48,674 nucleotides of DNA from a virus. The stretch lies in IMG/VR virus record IMGVR_UViG_3300045996_001342, positions 1 to 48,674 of that record; one strand, 5' to 3'. Under the pieces are notes generated by a model, which had not been told where the DNA came from, ran no database searches, and saw nothing but the letters and a program-made list of their open reading frames with translations. The translations under genes were made by a program, and so were the position numbers. Shown one piece after another: positions 1 to 6,846 of the stretch. Positions within the stretch are counted from its first letter, which is position 1. Each line of letters begins with the position of its first letter.

Positions 1-359
1 CTCTTTTCTTTATCTAGCCCTAGCTTGCGCTGCGCCCGCTTTACGTCCGGCGCTTGCTCGACTGTGTCATCAAAGCCCTCCGGCTGCGCTTCTAGTCGTT
101 GCCGGTTCAAATGATCCCGAATGGCATTCGACGCCCGACGGTCTACCTGGGCCGTGATCCAGGTATTAAGCTGCGTCTGGCTTGGATCGTATCGCTCTAA
201 GGCGGCATAGCAGTCTGCCAGGGCTTGCTGGACTACGTCTTCAGGATCGCCGCAGTCCCGCACCATGCCCGCAGCCCTCCGGACCAGGAGGGGGCGAAGC
301 TCGGACACGACGGTAGTAAATTCAGCATCCGAGACCTGGCTAGAAACTAGACTTGTCAT
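1..359 (-). CDS. sigma-70-like factor, copy 1 (3' end cut by window)
   Basis: The frame is open from an ATG at 359 to the window edge, so about 119 residues are present. They match the first part of the complete copy at 47878-48456: the N-terminus, the sigma region 2-like segment (DPEDVVQQALADCY, then LNTWIT and a Q-V-D-R-R-A-S-N helix) and the start of the linker. The missing part would hold region 4. AAGGAGG lies just upstream of the ATG, inside the preceding gene, which it overlaps by 20 nt, so translation is probably coupled. Most differences from the other copy are silent or conservative, so both copies look functional. As with the complete copy, a role in phage transcription is inferred from fold-level resemblance to ECF-type sigma factors. 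Confidence 0.7.
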   Translation of the reverse strand, partial: MTSLVSSQVSDAEFTTVVSELRPLLVRRAAGMVRDCGDPEDVVQQALADCYAALERYDPSQTQLNTWITAQVDRRASNAIRDHLNRQRLEAQPEGFDDTVEQAPDVKRAQRKLGLDKEK

Positions 360-577
360 ACGCAGCCTCCTTTTCCGGGGTGGAGCACAGCTTAATTACG
401 ATGGCTCCGCGGTTTACCCCCCAGTCAATTCTAGAGAACTCGTTGCAGATCCGCGCCATTTCGTCCTTGTCTACCGTAAGCTGGCCCCCAAGCTTGTTAA
501 GCAGGTAGACATTCAAAACAGTGGCCCCCTCTAGCGCTTCCACTAACTGCTCATTCTGCAAAGCAAGCCTAAACTCT
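1..577. repeat. left copy of imperfect terminal repeat
   Basis: This matches 48101-48674 in the same orientation from the first base of the window to the last. Identity is nearly complete over 10-109, 241-300 and 450-577. A divergent block lies at about 301-450, and the net length difference is 3 nt. By eye there are about 55-60 differences. It covers the partial sigma-like gene and the small gene upstream of it. Confidence 0.9.
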
Positions 578-585
578 GGCGTCAT
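340..585 (-). CDS. small hypothetical protein, copy 1
   Basis: This is an 81-residue protein that I do not recognise. It is duplicated at the right end of the window (48437-48674). The two copies are identical over about 45 N-terminal residues (QNEQLVEALEGATVLNVYLL segment onward) and diverge in the C-terminal half before re-converging on the last 18 or so residues. The ATG overlaps the stop of the HTH gene upstream (ATGA), and its own 3' end carries the ribosome site and start of the sigma-like gene. Three overlapping frames thus form one operon. Position suggests a regulator or anti-sigma-type partner, but nothing in the sequence proves it. Confidence 0.7.
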   Translation of the reverse strand: MTPEFRLALQNEQLVEALEGATVLNVYLLNKLGGQLTVDKDEMARICNEFSRIDWGVNRGAIVIKLCSTPEKEAAYDKSSF

Positions 586-770
586 ACATGCACCCCTTGT
601 TTAAATTTTTGAATCCATCGCTCGACTTCTTCGGCATTAAATAACACCAGCCCGCCGCGCCTTCCTTTTGACATTCTGATGCAAGGCATGTCTAGTTTCT
701 TCCTCCATGCATTTACTGTGCCCTTCGTAACGCCGTATTTCTCTGCAATATCGTCGCCTGTTACATACAT
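582..770 (-). CDS. excisionase-like HTH DNA-binding protein
   Basis: This 62-residue protein has a MerR/excisionase-type winged HTH. TGDDIAEKYGVTKGTVNAW is the helix-turn-helix, and it is followed by a basic wing (SKGRRGG) and the closing EEVERWIQKF helix. The start at 770 is preferred to the in-frame ATG at 809 because AAAGGGGGG sits just before it and the extra 13 residues look unlike the family. It is the first gene of a three-gene overlapping operon with the small protein and the sigma-like gene. It faces the integrase across a divergent control region, which fits a recombination directionality factor or an early regulator. Length and fold are typical of phage Xis-like proteins. DNA binding is well supported; the exact role is inferred. 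Confidence 0.75.
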   Translation of the reverse strand: MYVTGDDIAEKYGVTKGTVNAWRKKLDMPCIRMSKGRRGGLVLFNAEEVERWIQKFKQGVHV

Positions 771-830
771 GTTCCCCCCTTTCTTGTCAGTATTGACGCA
801 TACCGCCATGCCACGCTACGTTATACATGC

Positions 831-860
831 ATATTATCGTATGTCGTTGTATTCTGTCAA
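831..860 (-). promoter_or_regulatory. sigma70-type promoter for HTH operon
   Basis: On the minus strand TTGACA (860-855) is followed after 16-17 nt by GATAAT/ATAATA (838-832). This gives a start about 55 nt before the HTH start codon. The interval carries GTATGTCGTT-type sequence, repeated in inverted form at about 965-980 (AACGACATAC), which suggests an operator. Confidence 0.65.
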
Positions 861-1033
861 GGGGCTTTACCAGTCCCCGTTCGTAGGGGTTCACATGGGG
901 GGTGTCGTATATGCTCGACAGAAGAACTAGGGTTATTTCCAGTGCCATACGATATAGCAACAGTATATAACGACATACAACGGCCTGAAATAAAATAAAC
1001 GAAAATATTTTACATTAAAACGGCCCTAGGGAC

Positions 1034-1062
1034 TTGACGAGATAGCCTGACCGCTCTATACT
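1034..1062 (+). promoter_or_regulatory. sigma70-type promoter for integrase operon
   Basis: TTGACG (1034-1039), 17 nt, then TATACT (1057-1062): a near-consensus promoter facing the small gene and integrase. A perfect 12-bp palindrome, CGTTATATAACG (1079-1090), lies just downstream of the predicted start and resembles the operators at about 38,945 and 44,047. Confidence 0.75.
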
Positions 1063-1078
1063 CCGCACATGGCATTAT

Positions 1079-1092
1079 CGTTATATAACGTC
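1079..1092. promoter_or_regulatory. operator palindrome at integrase promoter
   Basis: CGTTATATAACG is self-complementary and extends on the right to TATAACGTC, the half-site of the 21-bp palindrome at 44047-44067. Its position just after the -10 box fits repression by blocking initiation or early elongation. Confidence 0.5.
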
Positions 1093-1156
1093 ATGTGGGA
1101 GGCCGGACCCAATGGAGCCAGGAGGAAAACCAAAAAAACAAACAGGGAGGAAACCA

Positions 1157-1402
1157 ATGGCATCACGAGTCAAGGAAGGCAAAGACAAGCATGTTATCGC
1201 ATTGCAGAACGTGGACGAAGCGACCTGGGAAAAGGTCCAAGCGTTCCTCGATATGCATAAAAAGATACCGTCGATTAGCCAGCTCGGGAAGGCTGCGCTG
1301 GAGAACTATTTGACGTTGGCAAGCACCTACGGAATAGATCACGACTGGAAAATTAAGCTTCCAGGGACGGAAAGCCGGAGGGGGGAACATGACGCCCATT
1401 AA
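1157..1402 (+). CDS. small basic protein upstream of integrase
   Basis: This 81-residue protein has no family I can name. The start at 1157 is chosen because GGGAGG lies at ideal distance; an in-frame ATG at 1112 lacks a good ribosome site. The middle (KHVIALQNVDEATWEKVQAF and the following helix ending ALENYL) reads like a short beta strand followed by two helices, as in ribbon-helix-helix regulators, but this is only a resemblance. The end overlaps the integrase start by 14 nt, so the two are co-translated. Being downstream of an operator-controlled promoter, it may help control integration. Confidence 0.6.
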   Translation: MASRVKEGKDKHVIALQNVDEATWEKVQAFLDMHKKIPSISQLGKAALENYLTLASTYGIDHDWKIKLPGTESRRGEHDAH

Positions 1403-2483
1403 GATTAATGGCGTATATTACGCCTTCTGGACATGTACCGCGGGGTACTGCGGCAAGCACTCTAAGCCGTCACGGCATAAAGCGAGCCTCCGTGCTGGCG
1501 ATAAACGCGAAGCCTTAGCCAGGTGTGCGGAACTTGAGAAACGCCTGGAAAGCGAGCGAGCAAGGATCGCCTTAGACTTGCCAGCGCCAAAGCAGTCCAG
1601 AAATGTAAAGCTATCCGCGTTCCTAGAGGACTACCGGCTGCACGGACAGCCCGATAAGGCGGAACTCACCAGGTGTAACGAGGAAAGCAAGTTGCGTTGC
1701 TTCCTTGCCTATGTGGCCCGCGAAAAGGACCCTGACCTAAAGGACGTAGACCAGGCGTTGCTGGACGCCTATAAGCAACATCGGCTGAAGTCGATAGCCC
1801 CCCGGAGTTGGAATAGCGAGCTAGCTACGCTCAAGGCTATCTTTGGATGGGGCTTGACCCGTCGTCCTGCGTACTTCGACGTAAACCCCTGGACCGGGGT
1901 GCGCCGTGTCGATAAAGGCATGCCAACAATCAAAAAGTACGTTGCTCCTGACGAGATCGAAGCCGCCGCGTGTAAGGGGCATCCGTTCTGGCTAAACGTC
2001 CTAGATTTCTTGCGGGTGTCCTGGTGCAGGGCATCCGAATTAGCTAACCTCAGGTGGCAAGATGTGAAATGGGGGGCAGGCTACCTAGAGTTTGCAAATC
2101 CAAAGGAACGGAAGACGAAGCATTTGCCGCTAACGGGCGAGGTTTTGCAGATCCTAAAAAAGGCTAAAGAGTTTTCTAGCGGGGACTATGTGTTTATGCA
2201 CAAAGGCAACCGCGTATCCCGCTACTCGGTCTACCAGCGTGTACGGTCTCTAGGTAAGCGGGCTGGAGTCAAACTAAGCCCTCATATGCTCCGGCATAGC
2301 GGCGTCACCAACGCCTTGGCGCACGGCGCTCCGCTGTTTGCTGTTCAGGCTGTCGTGGGGCATAGCTCCGTCGAAACGACGAGGAACTACGACCATACTC
2401 CGTTAGGAACAAAGCAGGCCGCGATGGAAATAGCCCGAGTCACAACCCCTGCTACTAAACTGCTACCACCTAGCGATAACTAG
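1389..2483 (+). CDS. int: tyrosine recombinase / phage integrase
   Basis: This 364-residue site-specific recombinase would insert the phage DNA into the host chromosome and excise it. The N-terminal 60 residues form an arm-type DNA-binding domain, including a small Cys/His patch (CTAGYCGKH, residues 16-24). A SAM-like core-binding domain covers about 72-165 and the catalytic domain about 185-345. The catalytic set is complete: Arg214 (CRASEL), His299 and Arg302 (HMLRH), His325 (GHSS) and Tyr334 (RNYDH), with a beta-hairpin lysine around 242-244. Length is typical. A GGGGGG ribosome site precedes the ATG inside the upstream gene. The intergenic stretch after it (2484-2718) is a candidate attP. 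Confidence 0.93.
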   Translation: MTPIKINGVYYAFWTCTAGYCGKHSKPSRHKASLRAGDKREALARCAELEKRLESERARIALDLPAPKQSRNVKLSAFLEDYRLHGQPDKAELTRCNEESKLRCFLAYVAREKDPDLKDVDQALLDAYKQHRLKSIAPRSWNSELATLKAIFGWGLTRRPAYFDVNPWTGVRRVDKGMPTIKKYVAPDEIEAAACKGHPFWLNVLDFLRVSWCRASELANLRWQDVKWGAGYLEFANPKERKTKHLPLTGEVLQILKKAKEFSSGDYVFMHKGNRVSRYSVYQRVRSLGKRAGVKLSPHMLRHSGVTNALAHGAPLFAVQAVVGHSSVETTRNYDHTPLGTKQAAMEIARVTTPATKLLPPSDN

Positions 2484-2718
2484 TTGATTTATATAGCTAG
2501 GTATCAAGACTCACAATCTTAGAGTAGTATTATATAACATTTTATGGATGCATATGCAAAACCCGCGCCAGTACTAGACTTTCCTAGTAATGACGCGGGC
2601 TAAGCTGTACCGAGCTATATCCAGATACTTGTGCTAATTACATGGCATAATGCTTGCAGCACGTCGGTTTGTCGCCATATTTCAGCACTGAGTGCTACTA
2701 AAAATGCTACTCCGTAGT
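2484..2718. other. non-coding region after integrase, candidate attP
   Basis: No gene is visible here. It holds a 13-bp inverted repeat with one mismatch (ATATAGCTAGGTA at 2491-2503 against the complement of 2608-2620), a strong hairpin between the two arms, and a perfect palindrome AGCACTGAGTGCT near 2685. Placement directly behind int and arm-like repeats fit an attachment site, but the core cannot be identified without the host sequence. Confidence 0.4.
2562..2599. terminator. hairpin between converging int and minus operon
   Basis: A 16-bp stem with two mismatches (CCCGCG and TACTAG blocks) and a 6-nt loop. On the minus strand it is followed directly by TTTT, so it could end the long minus-strand operon. 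On the plus strand it follows int but lacks a T-run. Confidence 0.55.
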
Positions 2719-2910
2719 TTACTCCGACTCCGGGGCATAGCCGTCAGGCTCAATCGGCCCTTGCCACTTCCCCTGCAAGTTTTCCATACGGCGCATATCA
2801 ACTGGAAACAGGACTATGCCGTCATGACGCACATAGCCTATTTGCAAGGCTTCGTCAGGTCCCCAGTACCAGTACCAGCCTGGTTCAATGGGTTTCTCGT
2901 ATGTCCACAT
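2719..2910 (-). CDS. small hypothetical phage protein (PGWYWYW type)
   Basis: A 63-residue aromatic-rich protein. The opening EPGWYWYWGPDEA resembles small accessory proteins common in phage early operons, for which no function is established. It is the last gene of the long minus-strand operon; its ATG directly abuts the TAA of the membrane microprotein before it, and the hairpin at 2562-2599 follows it. No cysteines, no signal sequence. It belongs to the CTAG-poor cassette (2719-4740) discussed in the findings. Confidence 0.65.
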   Translation of the reverse strand: MWTYEKPIEPGWYWYWGPDEALQIGYVRHDGIVLFPVDMRRMENLQGKWQGPIEPDGYAPESE

Positions 2911-3021
2911 TTACCACCACCCCAATCTCGGCCCCAGGTGCCACACAATGACCCCGTACAGGCTCAGCACCCACAGCATCAGCACTGCCAGCCCGAGCTT
3001 ATCGCGGCGTGTCCACATCAT
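2911..3021 (-). CDS. 36-aa single-pass membrane microprotein
   Basis: ATG-ATG start at 3021/3018, stop TAA at 2911. The protein has a basic N-terminus (WTRRDK) and then one hydrophobic helix (LGLAVLMLWVLSLYGVIVWH). The start overlaps the stop of the upstream gene as ATGA, and the stop is followed at once by the next ATG, which supports real translation. Function unknown; it would sit in the inner membrane with its N-terminus inside by the positive-inside rule. Confidence 0.6.
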   Translation of the reverse strand: MMWTRRDKLGLAVLMLWVLSLYGVIVWHLGPRLGWW

Positions 3022-3266
3022 TTGCCCTCGCGGGCCAGCCGGTCGAGTTCGGTGTACATCGTTTGTCGCCACTCGCCAATCTCGCGTCCACTAGAAATCA
3101 ATAGGGCTGCGCTAATGCCCTCTGCTTTGCCTTGCGCCAGCCCGGCGCGGTAGGCGGCATTGAGGGCACGCAACGCAATGTCAACATCGTCCTTATTCCT
3201 ATACACAACCACCAAATCTGATACGAGCCGCTCTGCCGCCGCTCGCTGGGCCGTCTCGTCGGTCAT
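3018..3266 (-). CDS. hypothetical protein
   Basis: An 82-residue, mostly helical protein with alternating charged and alanine-rich stretches (ERLVSDLVVVY, then ALRALNAAYRAGLAQGKAEG). It overlaps both neighbours by 4 nt (ATGA junctions). I recognise no family. Confidence 0.6.
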   Translation of the reverse strand: MTDETAQRAAAERLVSDLVVVYRNKDDVDIALRALNAAYRAGLAQGKAEGISAALLISSGREIGEWRQTMYTELDRLAREGK

Positions 3267-3550
3267 GGGTTCACCTGTAAAATGGTGTTACGTATCTGTT
3301 CTTTAGCAGTCTCTAACCATTGATCCCATGTCCACCCGTGGCGGGGATCTGGCTGAATCAGACCACTCCGGTGGCATTCTCCGCACGGAGCTGTCTTGTG
3401 ATGCCAGCGATAAAAAGCGTCCATCTCGGTCGCGGCCTGTAATCGCTCACAGAGTTCCCGCAGCCGCTGATTCTCGGCCTGCAACTCAGCGTACTCCTTG
3501 CGCACTTTGTCACTAGCTGCTTGAACTTTGAACAGCTCATCTCGTGTCAT
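3263..3550 (-). CDS. coiled-coil protein with CxxC
   Basis: A 95-residue protein. The N-terminal 45 residues form a heptad-rich helix (AELQAENQRLRELCERLQAA), so a dimer is likely. The C-terminal half has CGECHRSG and a Trp-rich segment (HGWTWDQWLE). The single CxxC plus nearby His residues could bind a metal. It overlaps the next gene by 4 nt. Function unknown. Confidence 0.6.
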   Translation of the reverse strand: MTRDELFKVQAASDKVRKEYAELQAENQRLRELCERLQAATEMDAFYRWHHKTAPCGECHRSGLIQPDPRHGWTWDQWLETAKEQIRNTILQVNP

Positions 3551-3554
3551 CCCC

Positions 3555-3674
3555 TCACCCCCTCATCCAGCCATACAGCACATAGCCCACGAGCAGGACC
3601 GCGCTCACAATCATCCCGTAGCTCGTGCCCCACAAGGCCGCTTCCAGTACCATGTCCCAGTCAGGGCGGGTCAT
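3555..3674 (-). CDS. 39-aa membrane microprotein
   Basis: ATG at 3674, TGA at 3555. A polar N-terminus (MTRPDWDMVLEAALW) is followed by one transmembrane helix (GMIVSAVLLVGYVLYGW). The start overlaps the previous stop as ATGA. No family recognised. Confidence 0.55.
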   Translation of the reverse strand: MTRPDWDMVLEAALWGTSYGMIVSAVLLVGYVLYGWMRG

Positions 3675-3844
3675 GGCTTTTTCTTGCCTGTCTTCTTAGC
3701 CGGTCGATCATCCACAATCTCAATCTGATCGGCAATCAGCACGACATTGACCGTAAAGTGATCGCCACTCATAATCTGCACATACTCATCTTCGCCGTTT
3801 GCTGTCTTGGTAACGGTAATTCGTAGCTTCTGTATTGGACTCAT
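3671..3844 (-). CDS. 57-aa hypothetical protein
   Basis: ATG at 3844 preceded by GGAGGAGGG, stop at 3671. It reads as a small beta-rich body (QKLRITVTKT, then DHFTVNVVLIADQIEIVDD) with a lysine-rich tail (AKKTGKKKP) that might bind nucleic acid. It overlaps both neighbours by 4 nt. Confidence 0.6.
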   Translation of the reverse strand: MSPIQKLRITVTKTANGEDEYVQIMSGDHFTVNVVLIADQIEIVDDRPAKKTGKKKP

Positions 3845-4062
3845 CCCTCCTCCTCCCCTCCCCCCAGCCGCTCCGAGCCCGCTTCCTGCAGCCGCATCAG
3901 GGCTTGGTCGCTCAGGGTGTCCTGTGGTTTCTTGCGCGACTTACGCGGCTTGGTTGATGCGCTCACCGCAATCATGGGACTTCCACAGAAGGGACAAAAC
4001 GGCTGCATGTGACTGTCTGTTTCTTCGCGATGCCCACAACCTACACATTTAATCTGAATCAT
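3841..4062 (-). CDS. zinc-ribbon protein
   Basis: A 73-residue protein starting at 4062, next to the GGAGGGGG ribosome site. CVGCGH and CPFCGS form a four-cysteine zinc ribbon (about residues 6-27), followed by a basic linker (KPRKSRKK) and an acidic C-terminus. Small zinc ribbons of this kind are common in phage operons and usually bind nucleic acid or proteins; no partner is evident. It overlaps the coiled-coil gene upstream by 4 nt. Confidence 0.6.
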   Translation of the reverse strand: MIQIKCVGCGHREETDSHMQPFCPFCGSPMIAVSASTKPRKSRKKPQDTLSDQALMRLQEAGSERLGGGEEEG

Positions 4063-4733
4063 GCCCCCTCCTCCGGCGTGACCTGCCGCGTGGCGAGCGC
4101 ATGTTGAGCGACCAGCGCCGCTTCTTGGCATGGTCCGCAACATGTATTCTTTGCGATACTTTCCAGCGCGGCCCGCAGCGTTTGAAGTTCGGCCAATGCA
4201 GCTTTGAGCTGGAGGGTATGCGTCGGTTGCTTGAACCCAGCTTCCTCTAGCGACACCATCATCGTCTCTAGGATCGTCTGGCTATCGTCCCGCTCCTGCC
4301 GCAGCGTGGTCAGCTCGGCCCGCATATCGGCTACATCTTCAACGACCCCACGCCTTGGGCCTTCGCCGACTATGCCAGTGGCCGCTGCGTGCATACTTGC
4401 CACGGTCATACAGGCTCGATCATAATTGCCCTGTGCCTCTTTTAGCTCCTGCCGCAGCGTGGTCAGCTCGGCCTGTAACACCGTAATGTGATCGAAACGC
4501 TGATTCGCCACAGTAGACAGTTCGTTTAATTGCCTGTTCAAGTTATCGACTTCTGCTCGATGCTTCTGCACCCACCACGCTTGATTATCCGCTACTTCCT
4601 TCTGCATCTGTTCCATCTTTTTCGCGTGATCCCGCTCCCCCCGCGCCGCCTCCAGCTGCGCCGTCAGGTCGGCCACTTGTTTGCGTAGGTCTCCAATCAC
4701 TTCGAGCAAGCCGTCAGAATCATACCGTTCCAT
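4059..4733 (-). CDS. coiled-coil protein
   Basis: A 224-residue, almost wholly helical protein. Long heptad stretches cover about residues 8-105 and 135-205, with two near-copies of the segment AELTTLRQE, suggesting an internal duplication. A CCGPC motif lies near the C-terminus. There are no enzyme motifs. It is the largest gene of the CTAG-poor cassette. A scaffold or adaptor role is possible but not shown. Confidence 0.6.
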   Translation of the reverse strand: MERYDSDGLLEVIGDLRKQVADLTAQLEAARGERDHAKKMEQMQKEVADNQAWWVQKHRAEVDNLNRQLNELSTVANQRFDHITVLQAELTTLRQELKEAQGNYDRACMTVASMHAAATGIVGEGPRRGVVEDVADMRAELTTLRQERDDSQTILETMMVSLEEAGFKQPTHTLQLKAALAELQTLRAALESIAKNTCCGPCQEAALVAQHALATRQVTPEEGA

Positions 4734-4744
4734 GGTCAGCCTTT

Positions 4745-5047
4745 CTATTCCGGCTTGGCATGCTGCAATGCCTGTTCAATAAGCTTTATTAGCGCCTCTG
4801 GCACTAGGTCTTGTACCCTAGGATTGTAGTATACAAAAAGCAGTGTACGCTTCAAAGCTTTGTGCATTCTAGGGGCTGCTTTAATAAGATGTGCGTTAGC
4901 TTTATGCACGTCGTTATGGTGCCGATCTGCCCCGCCAACGACGGCTATGACCTGGCCCCCGGCACTGACGGAGAACGTCTGTATATCTATGCCGTCATGG
5001 ACATGCGTAAGTTCTTTCACTTCCCACGGCTCTGGTGTGTGTTTCAT
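4745..5047 (-). CDS. hypothetical phage protein (PEPWEV...ANAHLIKAAP type)
   Basis: A 100-residue protein. The opening HTPEPWEV and the motif ANAHLIKAAPRMHKAL are hallmarks of a very common small phage and prophage family without an assigned function; these proteins usually lie in early regions, as here. CTAG-rich composition resumes from this gene leftwards in the operon order. Confidence 0.65.
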   Translation of the reverse strand: MKHTPEPWEVKELTHVHDGIDIQTFSVSAGGQVIAVVGGADRHHNDVHKANAHLIKAAPRMHKALKRTLLFVYYNPRVQDLVPEALIKLIEQALQHAKPE

Positions 5048-5056
5048 CCTTGCCCC

Positions 5057-5383
5057 CTAGTTATACATGGCCGACTTAGCTTGCTGCGCCATTGCCCGGT
5101 ATAGGCTAGAGTCTTTATGCACGTCGTGAAACGCCTTTATAATCGAGCCTATCAACAAGCCTACTTCGTTACTCCCAGCCGCTACCGCACTAGCCCCTAC
5201 CATATTGATTATGGGGTTAGGCGTGGGCAAGTTGTCCTCGTCAAACATCGTTGAAGCGGCTGCAAGCAACAGACCTGAGCATACGTCCGCGGTCGTTGCC
5301 CCTGGGGCGATCTTTTCGACAATGGACTCCAGGGCTTGCATAACTTCAACCGCAATCGCTTTTGATTTTTCGTCGTGGTTCAT
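5057..5383 (-). CDS. hypothetical helical protein
   Basis: A 108-residue protein starting at 5383, where GGAGG lies 6 nt upstream; an ATG four codons earlier has no ribosome site. Helical with small hydrophobic patches (VGASAVAAG, VGLLIGSIIKAF). Similar proteins are seen in phage early regions; no function known. Confidence 0.55.
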   Translation of the reverse strand: MNHDEKSKAIAVEVMQALESIVEKIAPGATTADVCSGLLLAAASTMFDEDNLPTPNPIINMVGASAVAAGSNEVGLLIGSIIKAFHDVHKDSSLYRAMAQQAKSAMYN

Positions 5384-5402
5384 AGTGTCCTCCATTGGTT
5401 AG

Positions 5403-5474
5403 TTATTCACTTAAAAATAGCTCTGAAACTAGGTAGACGGCAAAAGCTGTAACGAGCAATATGAGGGCTATCAC
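5403..5474 (-). CDS. possible 23-aa membrane peptide
   Basis: A GTG start overlapping the stop of the gene upstream (GTGA) opens a 23-residue frame that is almost entirely hydrophobic (ALILLVTAFAVYLV) with a short acidic end. GGAGG is too close to the GTG to be ideal, so this is tentative. It fits the pattern of overlapping membrane microproteins in the operon. Confidence 0.35.
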   Translation of the reverse strand: MIALILLVTAFAVYLVSELFLSE

Positions 5475-5680
5475 ACCTCCACCAGTTCAGGGGTCAGCTC
5501 CATGTCTAGCAGGACAGAGCCAACGACGGGGGGCTTTGCTAGGTTCTTGCGAATCAGTCTAGAGCTAATCCGGCCGCAGTTCAGGCAACGCTCCTGAATC
5601 GGATCATAGCTTGTGTCCTCGTCCCTGGTATGCGGAGTCCGTTCGATCACCACTAGCCCGTTGCATTTTTGACAAAGCAT
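5471..5680 (-). CDS. zinc-ribbon-like protein
   Basis: A 69-residue protein starting at 5680, nine nt after GGAGG. CQKCNG and CLNCGR, about 30 residues apart, make a treble-clef or ribbon zinc site, followed by an amphipathic C-terminal part. Function unknown. Confidence 0.6.
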   Translation of the reverse strand: MLCQKCNGLVVIERTPHTRDEDTSYDPIQERCLNCGRISSRLIRKNLAKPPVVGSVLLDMELTPELVEV

Positions 5681-5747
5681 TCTATGTACCTCCATTTCAA
5701 AGGCTGTACTGGTTAGTATAAGCCCGGCTGCTCTAGGCTGATGGCCG

Positions 5748-5954
5748 CTAGGCCAAGTACTCTTCTGCCATCGTCCGGAGTCGTTGCCAGATTTCCCGCT
5801 CTAACGTGTCCCTATCGACCTCTGGAAAGCCCTGGCTATGCTTGGCAATGTAGAGCTTCAGATTGACAGCTTCGACTATCAGGTTAGCCCTGCTTTGGAT
5901 CATAGAATAGTTCTCTACTATACGATTCGCTGTTTCTAGCGCTGCGCTTGTCAT
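5748..5954 (-). CDS. small helical hypothetical protein
   Basis: A 68-residue, three-helix protein with no recognised family. It is preceded by a run of nine G residues acting as the ribosome site and, before that, by the hairpin CGGCC-TATC-GGCCG (5981-5968) that recurs at two other intergenic sites on this strand. Confidence 0.55.
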   Translation of the reverse strand: MTSAALETANRIVENYSMIQSRANLIVEAVNLKLYIAKHSQGFPEVDRDTLEREIWQRLRTMAEEYLA

Positions 5955-5967
5955 ATGCCCCCCCCCT

Positions 5968-5981
5968 TCGGCCGATAGGCC
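5968..5981 (-). repeat. intergenic hairpin CGGCC-loop-GGCCG, copy 1
   Basis: A 5-bp perfect GC stem with a 4-nt loop directly upstream of a ribosome site. The same stem occurs at 36265-36277 and 37812-37824. Confidence 0.6.
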
Positions 5982-5985
5982 GTCG

Positions 5986-6837
5986 TTAGTTAGCTAAGAC
6001 TCCAGCCGCTTTTAATTGCGAGATCACCCATTGCTCGCAACGCTCCGGAGTACCAAAATCTGTTATTTGCCTGTAGTCCATATTGGCTATGTGTACGTCC
6101 CCTTGGTCTTCTTCAGGCACAGTGGTTCCTGTGCCATACCAGTTATAGACTCCGAAATGTTCCCTTGCTTTTTTGTTCTTGATTCCCTCCATTACAGCGA
6201 AGCCTAGGCAACGGAATACGCTAGGGTGGGCAACGGCATAGACAAGCCTGTCCGAGTCTAGCGTGGTGTCATAGTCTTTAATCGGCACTTCTAAGCACAT
6301 TAGACCCTTAGTCCCCTTGCCTGACATCACGTAAGCCCCTGTTACCTTAACCCGATAGCCCCCTAGCTCTAGCAGCCTGATATAAGCCGTGAGAGTAGCC
6401 CCACGTCTAATCATCAATTCGGCTTCGACTCCGGAGCTAACGAACAAGTTTATAGTCAGATGTAAAAACTTTACGCCCGGACCATCTACTAGCGTTTCTT
6501 GCCACACGCCCCAGTGTTCAGGCTCGCCTGTGCAGTACCTGCCTACGTCAAGGATTTCGCCCGTTATATCGTAGTGAATATCCGCCCGTTGCATCTGTCC
6601 AGTTATCTTATGCTCAATAGAATCGGTTATCGGGTTTGCTTGCTTCGTTCCCTCTGCCCATCCAGCCCGAGCCAAGCCTAGGGCTTCGTCAAAGCTTTCT
6701 ACGCCTTTCCAGCTAGGATCATTGCGTTTACTTGCTTCAAAATGCTCAGGCTCCGCGGGGGTTCTATGCTCCGCATGGTCTACAAAGGCTTCCCAACTAG
6801 ACCACGATTCGTAGTATTCGTAGTTTTTCGGATTCAT
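5986..6837 (-). CDS. CobS-partner-like protein (function unknown)
   Basis: A 283-residue protein that overlaps nothing but is spaced only 9 nt from the AAA+ ATPase gene, so the two are co-expressed. It begins with WSSWEAFVDHAEH. A central region alternates strands and helices (HLTINLFVSSGVEAELMIRRGATLTAYIRLLELGGYRVKV, which I read as a von Willebrand-A-like or MIDAS-free alpha/beta core). A C-terminal segment, GTPERCEQWVISQLKAAG, closes it. In several phage and plasmid systems a CobS/MoxR ATPase is paired with a VWA-type CobT-like protein. This could be such a partner, but the DxSxS metal motif is not evident. Confidence 0.55.
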   Translation of the reverse strand: MNPKNYEYYESWSSWEAFVDHAEHRTPAEPEHFEASKRNDPSWKGVESFDEALGLARAGWAEGTKQANPITDSIEHKITGQMQRADIHYDITGEILDVGRYCTGEPEHWGVWQETLVDGPGVKFLHLTINLFVSSGVEAELMIRRGATLTAYIRLLELGGYRVKVTGAYVMSGKGTKGLMCLEVPIKDYDTTLDSDRLVYAVAHPSVFRCLGFAVMEGIKNKKAREHFGVYNWYGTGTTVPEEDQGDVHIANMDYRQITDFGTPERCEQWVISQLKAAGVLAN

Positions 6838-6846
6838 CGTGACCCC

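Noticed and set aside
265-534. Plus-strand open frame of 89 codons
   Set aside because: It is antisense to the overlapping sigma-like and small genes, which have ribosome sites and a conserved second copy; it has no ribosome site of its own.
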